From: Acholeplasmataceae bacterium
GTDB lineage: Bacteria > Bacillota > Negativicutes > Acidaminococcales > Acidaminococcaceae
Direction of reading: 5' to 3'
Assembly (NCBI GenBank): GCA_012719555.1
Contig: JAAYAE010000111.1
Location: 1-25,384, forward strand
DNA length: 25,384 nucleotides
Shown piece by piece: positions 8,416 to 15,131 of this stretch. The stretch's first letter is position 1, and each line of letters begins with the position of its first letter. The position numbers and the translations under genes were made by a program. The notes below the pieces were generated by a model. That model saw only the letters and a list, made by a program, of their open reading frames with translations. It searched no databases and was not told where the DNA came from.

Positions 8416-9552
8416 TTACAAAAATTTTTCAAATACTTGGTTGCCGAATTTCATGCCAAAATCAGTTAAATGCATAGTCCTTTGTAACCTGTCAATTTCC
8501 ATAAAGCCCTTACTTTGGCACTCGCTAATTTCTTTTTTATAAATTTCCCTAATATCGATAGCAAATCTTTCCTCAGCTACCGCTAAATTTACCCCATAAC
8601 TTGTTCTTAATCCCATAAAAATATATTCTGCTAATCTGGTTTCTATGTCCAATTTTTCCGTTTCCGGTGTCTTGCCTTGCAAATATTCTTCAATATTATT
8701 AGAATTTGTAATCCGCGCTTGCCCATCAAAAGAGCATGCGGATAGCCCCAACCCCAAATAAGGTAAATATTGCCAATATACCAAATTGTGCCTAGATTCT
8801 TCACCTATACACGCATAATTAGATATTTCATAACGTTTATAACCTTGCTGTGGCAAATATTTGGTAACGCAATCATACATATCACCACTGTCATCTTCAC
8901 TTGGCAAAATCAGCTTACCAACATCCAAATAGTTGCATAATGGTGTTCCTTCTTCTACTACAAGACCGTACACAGACATATGTTTTATTCCTTGTAAAAC
9001 AAGGGTTTGTAATGAATCAGTAACAGATTTTAAGGTTTGACTCGGATAGCCATAAATTAGATCCGCGCTAATACGTGAAAATCCAGCCTCTCCGGCCAGC
9101 TTAATAGCTTCCCTAGCTTGAAGAGAAGTGTGTACTCTCCCCATGGCCCTAAGTTCTTCATCCTGCATGGATTGTATGCCAAAACTAATACGATCAAAAC
9201 CCAGTTGTCGATATGTGCTCAGACTCTCTAAAGAAATCGTGCCGGGATTTGCTTCAATGGTAGCCTCAAGAGGTTTTTGCCATAATCCATTGTTTTTTAA
9301 AGTCCCTACTATTTTGGCAATATCTTCCAATGGCAAAACCGACGGAGTTCCTCCGCCAAAATAAATAGTAGCCTGTGGATTTACAGGAAAACTCAAGGCT
9401 CTTTGTTGTATTTCTTGGCAAAGGTTATCTGTGTACTTTGCCATCGTTTCCCTATCTTGCTGGGGAAACGAGGCAAAATCGCAATATAAACATTTTTGCA
9501 AACAAAAAGGGATATGTATGTATATCCCCTGAATTTGTTCCCAGTTATTCAT
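8416..9552 (-). CDS. hemW: Radical SAM haem chaperone HemW
   Basis: HemW is a radical-SAM family protein, once annotated as an oxygen-independent coproporphyrinogen oxidase. Studied members bind haem and deliver it to target enzymes. The 378-residue product starts MNNWEQIQGIYIHIPFC. The cluster cysteines are C17-x3-C21-x2-C24 in PFCLQKCLYCDF, followed by the SAM-contacting YFGGGTPS. The C-terminal HemN-like domain is present. An in-frame ATG lies at 9597 inside the end of lepA, but I chose 9552 because AAGAGG stands seven bases before it and the family begins here. Following lepA and preceding hrcA matches the B. subtilis order. HemN itself is longer at the N-terminus, so HemW is favoured. 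Confidence 0.9.
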   Translation of the reverse strand: MNNWEQIQGIYIHIPFCLQKCLYCDFASFPQQDRETMAKYTDNLCQEIQQRALSFPVNPQATIYFGGGTPSVLPLEDIAKIVGTLKNNGLWQKPLEATIEANPGTISLESLSTYRQLGFDRISFGIQSMQDEELRAMGRVHTSLQAREAIKLAGEAGFSRISADLIYGYPSQTLKSVTDSLQTLVLQGIKHMSVYGLVVEEGTPLCNYLDVGKLILPSEDDSGDMYDCVTKYLPQQGYKRYEISNYACIGEESRHNLVYWQYLPYLGLGLSACSFDGQARITNSNNIEEYLQGKTPETEKLDIETRLAEYIFMGLRTSYGVNLAVAEERFAIDIREIYKKEISECQSKGFMEIDRLQRTMHLTDFGMKFGNQVFEKFL

Positions 9553-9583
9553 GGTAAAACCTCTTTTTAAAATATTAGCATTT

Positions 9584-11389
9584 TTATTTATTATCATCCA
9601 TTTTTAATATGGCCATAAATGCTTCCTGTGGCAATTCGACTGTTCCGACTTGTTTCATACGTTTCTTGCCTTCTTTTTGCTTTTCCAACAACTTATGCTT
9701 ACGTGAGATATCTCCACCATAACACTTAGCCAACACGTCTTTGCGCATAGCACTAACTGTTTCCCTAGCAATAACTTTATTGCCAATAGCGGCCTGCACG
9801 GGAATCTCAAACATCTGCCTAGGAATAAGCCCACGTAGTTTTTCTACCAGCTGTCGTCCGCGATATGTTGCTCTTTCCCTATGTACAATTGCAGATAGGG
9901 CATCTACCGGTTCACCATTTAGAAGAATATCAACCTTAACTAGATTAGATGGCTTATAACCGTGTAACTCATAATCTAAAGAGGCATAACCGCGAGAACA
10001 GGACTTTAGTTTATCAAAATAATCATAAATTATTTCGCTTAGTGGCAAGGAATAGTGAATCATAACTCTGGATTCATCTAAATATGTCATATTGTCATAT
10101 TCACCACGTTTTTCTTGCGAAAGTTCCATTACTGCTCCAACATAATCCTTAGGAACGATAATTGTAGCATTCACAAATGGTTCCTCCACGTGATCAATAA
10201 CGGTAGGATCTGGGAACAAGGAAGGATTATCAACCATTTCCACTGTGCCGTTAGTGCGGAAAACTTCATATATAACATTGGGTGCCGTAGTCAAAAGTGA
10301 TAGATTATATTCTCGTTCTAAGCGTTCTTTCATAACATCCATATGCAATAAACCTAAGAAACCGCAACGAAAACCAAAACCTAAAGCCACTGAAGTTTCC
10401 GGTTCAAAAACTAAAGAAGCATCATTTAATTGTAATTTTTCCAAAGCATCACGTAAATTATCATAATCAGAGTTATCTAAAGGATAAAGGCCGCAATATA
10501 CCATTGGTGTTGCCTTCCGATAGCCTGGCAATGGAATGTCTGCAGGATTATCGTTATTGGTTACGGTATCGCCTACACGGGCATCACGCACGTTTTTAAT
10601 CCCTGCGGCAAGAAAGCCTACCTGTCCTTCTTCCAATATATCTATAGAAACAGGTTTAGGAACAAAGCATCCTACCTCCGTAACTTCAAAAACTTTTCCT
10701 GTAGCCATCATTTTAATACGCATACCTTTGCGTATATTGCCATTAATAACTCTGACATAAAGAACTACGCCTTTGTAAGCATCAAATTTGGAATCAAAAA
10801 CCAAAGCTTGTAACGGTTTTGAGCAATCACCATGGGGAGCGGGAATTCTCTGCACTATAGCTTCCAAAACTTCATCAATACCCATTCCTGTTTTGGCACT
10901 GCACAAAATAGCCTCAGAGGCGTCTATGCCAAGGATTTCTTCAATCTCATGTTTTACTCTTTCTGGGTCAGCACTTGGCAAATCCACCTTATTAATAACA
11001 GGTATAATTGCTAAGTCATGCTCCATAGCTAAATAAACATTGGCCAAGGTCTGCGCTTCAATACCTTGAGTTGCATCAATAACCAAAAGAGCGCCTTCGC
11101 AGGCTTGTAAGGCGCTGGACACTTCATACGTAAAATCCACATGGCCCGGTGTATCTATTAAGTTGAGCATGTACTCCTTGCCATCTTTTGCTTGATATTC
11201 TAAACGTACTGCTTGCGCTTTAATAGTAATTCCTCGTTCTCTTTCCAAATCCAGAGAATCCAGAATTTGTTCTTCCATCTCACGCTTAGATAATGTACCT
11301 GTTGTTTCAATCAAACGATCTGCTAAGGTTGACTTACCATGATCAATATGAGCAATAATGGAAAAATTTCTAATTGTTTCTTGTGACAT
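9584..11389 (-). CDS. lepA: Elongation factor 4 (LepA), back-translocating GTPase
   Basis: LepA/EF4 is a ribosome-bound GTPase related to EF-G, implicated in translation under stress and in 30S biogenesis. The 601-residue product shows G1 AHIDHGKST near the N-terminus, the switch I segment ERERGITIK, G3 DTPGHVDF and G4 NKVDLP. The family C-terminal domain includes LEKQKEGKKRMKQVG. The frame opens at a GTG (11395), but that codon lies only three bases after GGAG. I chose the ATG at 11389, nine bases after GGAG, which gives the family start MSQE. The gene diverges from rpsT and precedes hemW, the same gene order as in B. subtilis. Confidence 0.97.
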   Translation of the reverse strand: MSQETIRNFSIIAHIDHGKSTLADRLIETTGTLSKREMEEQILDSLDLERERGITIKAQAVRLEYQAKDGKEYMLNLIDTPGHVDFTYEVSSALQACEGALLVIDATQGIEAQTLANVYLAMEHDLAIIPVINKVDLPSADPERVKHEIEEILGIDASEAILCSAKTGMGIDEVLEAIVQRIPAPHGDCSKPLQALVFDSKFDAYKGVVLYVRVINGNIRKGMRIKMMATGKVFEVTEVGCFVPKPVSIDILEEGQVGFLAAGIKNVRDARVGDTVTNNDNPADIPLPGYRKATPMVYCGLYPLDNSDYDNLRDALEKLQLNDASLVFEPETSVALGFGFRCGFLGLLHMDVMKERLEREYNLSLLTTAPNVIYEVFRTNGTVEMVDNPSLFPDPTVIDHVEEPFVNATIIVPKDYVGAVMELSQEKRGEYDNMTYLDESRVMIHYSLPLSEIIYDYFDKLKSCSRGYASLDYELHGYKPSNLVKVDILLNGEPVDALSAIVHRERATYRGRQLVEKLRGLIPRQMFEIPVQAAIGNKVIARETVSAMRKDVLAKCYGGDISRKHKLLEKQKEGKKRMKQVGTVELPQEAFMAILKMDDNK

Positions 11390-11441
11390 ATACACATACT
11401 CCTTACATTTATACCTAAATTATCTCTTACAAGTGTTGATT

Positions 11442-11471
11442 ATTATAACATTTATAACGCTTTGCAAGCAA
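11442..11471 (-). promoter_or_regulatory. Promoter of lepA-hemW
   Basis: On the minus strand, TTGCTT (11466-11471), an 18-base spacer, and TATAAT (11442-11447) preceded by TGT, which makes an extended -10. The -10 box is perfect and the -35 box is weak. It gives a leader of about 45 bases before the lepA ATG. Confidence 0.7.
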
Positions 11472-11499
11472 GTATAGGGGGTAATATTAGAAATATCTC

Positions 11500-11528
11500 T
11501 TGCCAAAATTACCTACTCGTGATAAAAT
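11500..11528 (+). promoter_or_regulatory. Promoter of rpsT
   Basis: TTGCCA (11500-11505), a 17-base spacer and TAAAAT (11523-11528) lie 35 bases before the rpsT start, giving a short leader. It diverges from the lepA promoter, with about 28 bases between the two -35 boxes. Confidence 0.7.
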
Positions 11529-11563
11529 TCATGGGTAAAGTAATTTTTAGGAGGTGAATTTCG

Positions 11564-11827
11564 TTGCCAAACATTAAATCTTCGATTCGTAGTGTAAAAA
11601 CCGATGCAGAACGTCGTGCTGCTAACGGCCCTGTTAAAGCTACTCTTCGTACTGCTTCTCGTAAAGTTTTAGCTGTAGCTGCTGAAGGTAACAAGGAAGA
11701 AGCGCAAGCATCTCTTGTTAGTGCATCCGGTTTACTTGATAAAGCTGCTCGTAAAGGTATTGTTCACAAGAACGCGGCTGCCCGTAAGAAATCTAGATTA
11801 GCTAAAAAAGTTAATGCTTTAAAATAA
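11564..11827 (+). CDS. rpsT: 30S ribosomal protein S20
   Basis: S20 is a primary 16S rRNA-binding protein of the small subunit. The 87 residues are highly basic and start MPNIKSSIRSVKTDAERRAAN. The family patterns VHKNAAARKKSRLAKKVN near the C-terminus and alanine-rich helices are clear. The start codon is TTG (11564-11566), with AGGAGGTGA six bases upstream. E. coli rpsT also uses a UUG start, so the non-AUG start has precedent in this gene. It is monocistronic, with its own promoter and a strong terminator directly after the stop codon. It is the only plus-strand gene in the first half of the window. Confidence 0.97.
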   Translation: MPNIKSSIRSVKTDAERRAANGPVKATLRTASRKVLAVAAEGNKEEAQASLVSASGLLDKAARKGIVHKNAAARKKSRLAKKVNALK

Positions 11828-11830
11828 TAA

Positions 11831-11858
11831 AAACCTGCTCATACGAGCAGGTTTTTTT
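11831..11858. terminator. Bidirectional terminator between rpsT and leuA
   Basis: AAACCTGCTC (11831-11840) pairs with GAGCAGGTTT (11845-11854) around a four-base loop. T-runs follow on the plus strand, and the A-run at 11828-11833 gives a T-run on the minus strand. It can therefore end both convergent transcripts. Confidence 0.93.
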
Positions 11859-11865
11859 ATGTCTA

Positions 11866-13620
11866 TTACATAGCCTTTTTCGCCTTACGCTCTTTTTTTA
11901 TTTCGCCTTTAGTTTTACCGCTATCACCCAACTTTTGTTCAATAGCTCTATTAATGGCATTCAATACACCTAAAATAGAAGCTAAGTTAATATTACTAGC
12001 AATACCTATACCAAAAATATGCCCGTCACCCGGAACTTTAAGTTCAATATAGGAAATAGCCTTGGAATCACTGCCCCGTGAAATAGCATGCTCATGATAA
12101 TTAATAAATTCATAGCCTTCTACCCCTATCGCTTGCAGTGCATTAAAAAATGCATCAATAGGGCCATTACCTATACCGCTAATTTCAGTAGTAACGCCTT
12201 TCACTGCTACTGTGCCTTCAAAATGGGTATGAGTCTCTTCATCGGTGCTATCAGATTCTTCATATACCTTATGTTTGCCTAAGCTGTATACGCCTTTAAA
12301 ATCTACGTACTCTTTGTTAAACAATTCAACGATTTGAATAGAGCTCAGTTCATCCCCAAACGCATCAGCAGCAGCTTTTACTACATTACCAAATTCAGGA
12401 TGCATTTCTTTGGGCAAATGATAGCCTACTGCCTGTTGCAAAACGAACGCTGCCCCTCCTTTTCCTGACTGACTATTAATGCGTATTACCGGTTCATATT
12501 CACGATTTACGTCAGCCGGATTTATGGGCAGGTAAGGCACTTCCCAATAAGGACTTTTCGTGTTGGCCATATATTCAAAGCCCTTGCGTATAGCGTCTTG
12601 ATGTGAGCCTGAAAAAGCTGTAAATACCAATTCTCCTGCATAGGGGTGACGTTCGTGCACCCGCATTTTAGTGACTTTCTCACAAACTTCCTTTATTTCC
12701 CTTATATTGGAAAAGTCTAGCTTCGGATCTATATTTTGCGTATACATATTTAAGGCCAAAGTAACAATATCTACATTACCCGTACGTTCACCATTACCAA
12801 ACAATGTGCCCTCTACTCTATCACCACCTGCCATTAATGCTAGTTCCGTAGCGGCAACACCTGTTCCACGATCATTATGTGGATGAAGACTTATAGTCGC
12901 TGCTTTGCGATTTTTTAATTTTGAACAAAAATATTCAATTTGGTCTGCGTAAGTATTTGGCGTTGACATTTCAACGGTAGAAGGTAAGTTCAAAATAACA
13001 GGATGTTCTTCTGTTGCTTCTAAAACATCCATAACTGCCTCGCAAATTTCTACAGCAAAATCCATTTCTGTACCTGTAAAACTTTCAGGAGAATATTCAT
13101 ACCTAATATTCATACCGCTATTTGCAACTTCTTCTTTTGTCAATTGATGAATTAATTTAGCTCCATCTACCGCAATTTTTATAATCCCAGCCTTCTCCTC
13201 TTTAAAAACAACTTTCCTCTGCAGCGCAGAAGTTGAATTGTAGAAATGGACTATAACATTTTTTGCACCTTTAACTGCCTCAAAAGTACGCTTAATCAGT
13301 TCTGGGCGAGCTTGTACTAAAACCTGCACCGTAACATCATCAGGTATATAGTTTTGTTCAATCAAGGTACGGATAATTTCAAACTCGGTATCGGAAGCCG
13401 ACGGAAAACCTACTTCTATTTCCTTAAAACCAATATCCAGCAAAGTCTTAAATAGTAAAAGTTTTTCTTCCATTTGCATAGGGGTAACCAAAGCTTGATT
13501 TCCATCACGCAAATCAACGCTGCACCAAATAGGTGCCTTCGTTATTTTTTTACTTGGCCATTTCCTGTCAGCAATATTCAATTCATTAAACGGGACATAC
13601 TTCTTAATAGGTGCTTTCAT
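11866..13620 (-). CDS. leuA: 2-isopropylmalate synthase, long form
   Basis: This enzyme condenses acetyl-CoA with 2-oxoisovalerate, the first committed step of leucine synthesis. The 584 residues include the catalytic TIM-barrel motif DLRDGNQAL (36-44) and the metal-binding HPHNDRG motif. The C-terminal leucine-sensing LeuA dimer domain (about 430-560) follows, then a lysine-rich tail. The N-terminal block RKWPSKKITKAPIWCSVDLRDGNQAL resembles the actinobacterial long LeuA rather than the shorter E. coli type. ATG at 13620 follows AGGAGG by eight bases. It stands alone: no leuCDB or ilv gene flanks it in this window. Control is by the T-box leader just upstream (tRNA-Leu), and feedback inhibition by leucine is expected from the dimer domain. 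Confidence 0.95.
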   Translation of the reverse strand: MKAPIKKYVPFNELNIADRKWPSKKITKAPIWCSVDLRDGNQALVTPMQMEEKLLLFKTLLDIGFKEIEVGFPSASDTEFEIIRTLIEQNYIPDDVTVQVLVQARPELIKRTFEAVKGAKNVIVHFYNSTSALQRKVVFKEEKAGIIKIAVDGAKLIHQLTKEEVANSGMNIRYEYSPESFTGTEMDFAVEICEAVMDVLEATEEHPVILNLPSTVEMSTPNTYADQIEYFCSKLKNRKAATISLHPHNDRGTGVAATELALMAGGDRVEGTLFGNGERTGNVDIVTLALNMYTQNIDPKLDFSNIREIKEVCEKVTKMRVHERHPYAGELVFTAFSGSHQDAIRKGFEYMANTKSPYWEVPYLPINPADVNREYEPVIRINSQSGKGGAAFVLQQAVGYHLPKEMHPEFGNVVKAAADAFGDELSSIQIVELFNKEYVDFKGVYSLGKHKVYEESDSTDEETHTHFEGTVAVKGVTTEISGIGNGPIDAFFNALQAIGVEGYEFINYHEHAISRGSDSKAISYIELKVPGDGHIFGIGIASNINLASILGVLNAINRAIEQKLGDSGKTKGEIKKERKAKKAM

Positions 13621-13647
13621 CTATAACTCCTCCTTTAGTTGAGGGCG

Positions 13648-13683
13648 AAAAAAATCCCGCCCCATACAAAGTATAGGGGCGGG
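13648..13683 (-). terminator. Regulated terminator of the leuA T-box
   Basis: On the minus strand, CCCGCCCCTATAC pairs with GTATGGGGCGGG around TTT, with one bulged base, and seven T residues follow. It shares CCCGCCCCT with the antiterminator, so the two are mutually exclusive. Confidence 0.92.
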
Positions 13684-13929
13684 GAATATTCCACGCGGTA
13701 CCCCCCTAATTCGGCTGCTACTAAAGCAAGCAACCCTCTCGACCTCCAACAAGGCCCTGGCATTTAACGATGCCACTCGTCTTATTCTACATATCAAATA
13801 AGCAACTCGGGGATGAGTATACACATAAAAACAACCATCGGCTTTCACCAAGCGCCGACTCTCTATAGGCTTGTCCATCATGTCTTGTTCCCGTCAAAGT
13901 CTTTGTAGTAAACAACATTTATGATTATG
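13648..13929 (-). promoter_or_regulatory. T-box riboswitch leader of leuA (tRNA-Leu specifier CTC)
   Basis: The minus-strand leader has the T-box parts in order. Stem I contains GAGAGTCGGCG and GGTG-AAAGCCGA, with the base helix CGGGA/TCCCG. A likely specifier CTC, followed by A, lies at 13815-13817. The T-box core AGGGGGGTACCGCG is at 13694-13707. The antiterminator can form with AGGG paired to CCCT, and GCGTGG to CCCCGC with one mismatch. The alternative is a terminator at 13648-13683. The bulge T8 would pair with the A73 discriminator base expected in tRNA-Leu. One core base differs from the consensus (G for U). Uncharged tRNA-Leu should allow leuA transcription. The transcription start (about 13929) is inferred from the promoter. 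Confidence 0.93.
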
Positions 13930-13935
13930 CTAAAC

Positions 13936-13964
13936 ATTATAAGTATAAATGCAACAGTTGTCAA
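13936..13964 (-). promoter_or_regulatory. Promoter of the leuA T-box leader
   Basis: Fully consensus sigma-A promoter on the minus strand: TTGACA (13959-13964), 17 bases, TATAAT (13936-13941). A strong promoter with a terminator-controlled leader is the usual T-box design. Confidence 0.92.
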
Positions 13965-13984
13965 TAAAAACAAAGCATTATTTA

Positions 13985-14013
13985 TTGACAATAACATAGC
14001 AAAAGCGTAGAAT
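13985..14013 (+). promoter_or_regulatory. Promoter for the NlpA-type lipoprotein gene
   Basis: TTGACA (13985-13990), a 17-base spacer and TAGAAT (14008-14013) on the plus strand. It points away from the leuA promoter, and the two -35 boxes are 20 bases apart. It would start a transcript near 14020, leaving a leader of about 260 bases before the first gene. Confidence 0.8.
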
Positions 14014-14019
14014 ATGTTC

Positions 14020-14282
14020 ATAATCCTGTAGTAAACCGAAGTAAACATAATTGATGACTACAACGCTGGGGTAGCTATTGGAAGTGTGTGCATGTGTGCA
14101 GCATGCGCATTTTTTGTTGTATTTTCTGACTGCTTGACTTCCCTTATTTAATTGCTCTTTGTCCCACGCACATTAGCCATTCTAGTGATGCTCGTTGTAT
14201 AATCGGTTTCTTGCCATTTTCTTTTTATGGGGTGTTTTAAAAACTTAATTTACAATGAAAAAGTAAAATTAAAGGAGAGATT
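14020..14282 (+). promoter_or_regulatory. Long untranslated leader, unassigned, with an early terminator
   Basis: No open frame with a ribosome binding site is visible here. From the inferred start, TGTAGT (14027-14032) can pair with ACTACA (14057-14062). The same CTAC can instead pair with GTAG at 14071-14074. A terminator-like hairpin follows at 14087-14115. I could not match it to SAM, T-box, purine, fluoride, THF, lysine or preQ1 riboswitch patterns. A second possible -10 box, TATAAT (14198-14203), lacks a good -35 box but could make the early part irrelevant to the genes. The rest, to 14270, is featureless. AAAGGAG at 14271-14277 serves the lipoprotein gene. Confidence 0.45.
14087..14115 (+). 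terminator. Early intrinsic terminator in the leader before the lipoprotein gene
   Basis: TGTGCATG (14087-14094) pairs with CATGCGCA (14102-14109) through eight pairs with one G-T, around a seven-base loop, and six T residues follow. It lies about 170 bases before the first start codon. It therefore ends either a short RNA or an attenuated transcript. Confidence 0.7.
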
Positions 14283-15119
14283 ATGATGAACAAATTTATT
14301 AAAGCCATAATTACCACGGCATTATGCGTTACTGCACTAGCAGCAATGGGCTGCGGTGGTGCAAAAAGTCCTGAAAAACAATTAGATACCTCCAAACCTA
14401 TTAAGATTGGTGTAACCCCGGGGCCACACGCCGAAATAATGGAAAACGTAAAAAAAATGGCTGAAAAACAAGGTTTGAAAATCGAACTGATGGAGTTTTC
14501 TGATTATGTTACTCCCAATACCGCTTTAGCCCAAGGTGAACTTTGGGGGAACTGTTTCCAGCACAAACCTTTCTTAGATGCCACGTTAAAAAAAGAACCA
14601 AAATTTGATTTAGTTAGTGCTTTTCCTACTGCTTTGTTCCCTATTGGCATTTATTCCAATAAATTAAAACCAGGAGATAAAATCCCTGATGGAGCAACGA
14701 TTGCTATTCCCAATGATCCATCTAACGGTTCTCGTTCTATTTTACTTTTAGCGAATGCCGGCCTTATTAAGGTGAAAGATATAAAAAATATTGACACTTC
14801 TTTGCATGATATTACCGAAAACCCACATAACTATAAAATTATTGAATTAGAAGCTGCCGCCATTCCAAGAAGCTTGGATGATGTTACTTGCGCTGCAATT
14901 AATACTAATTATGCACTATCAGCACACTTAAATCCTGCTAAAGACGCCCTGTTGCGTGAGACGGCTGATTCCTTCTATGTAAATATTTTTGCTGTCAGGA
15001 AAGAAACTTTAAAAGATCCACGCTTAGAACAATTAAGAAAAATTTATCAATCCAAAGAAAATGCCCAGTTTATCTTAAATCATTTTCCCGGCTCTGTATC
15101 TATTGGTTGGAAGGAATAA
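14283..15119 (+). CDS. MetQ/NlpA-family substrate-binding lipoprotein
   Basis: The product is a lipid-anchored ABC-importer binding protein of the NlpA/MetQ family, whose known ligands are methionine and short methionine peptides. The 278 residues start with a lysine, a hydrophobic segment and the lipobox AMGC, with Cys24 as the anchor. Family motifs are FSDYVTPNTALAQGEL, NCFQHKPFLDA, AIPNDPSNGSRSILLL, IPRSLDDV and INTNYAL. The start is ATG 14283 or 14286, both close after AAGGAG. No MetN ATPase or MetI permease is nearby. Instead an M20 amidohydrolase follows 12 bases downstream in the same direction. A conjugated amino acid or peptide ligand that the partner then cleaves is a fair inference. 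The family is secure; the ligand is unknown. Confidence 0.88.
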   Translation: MMNKFIKAIITTALCVTALAAMGCGGAKSPEKQLDTSKPIKIGVTPGPHAEIMENVKKMAEKQGLKIELMEFSDYVTPNTALAQGELWGNCFQHKPFLDATLKKEPKFDLVSAFPTALFPIGIYSNKLKPGDKIPDGATIAIPNDPSNGSRSILLLANAGLIKVKDIKNIDTSLHDITENPHNYKIIELEAAAIPRSLDDVTCAAINTNYALSAHLNPAKDALLRETADSFYVNIFAVRKETLKDPRLEQLRKIYQSKENAQFILNHFPGSVSIGWKE

Positions 15120-15131
15120 AGGGGTGCTCGC

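Noticed and set aside
8416..9552. Oxygen-independent coproporphyrinogen III oxidase (HemN)
   Set aside because: The length, the N-terminus and the position between lepA and hrcA fit HemW. HemN has a longer N-terminal extension.
13621..13881. An 86-codon minus-strand open frame upstream of leuA
   Set aside because: It lies wholly within the T-box leader and reads through stem I, the T-box core and the terminator. It has no family resemblance.
14198..14203. TATAAT as a second promoter for the lipoprotein gene
   Set aside because: No acceptable -35 box lies 16-18 bases upstream and there is no TGn extension. It is kept only as a caveat to the leader.
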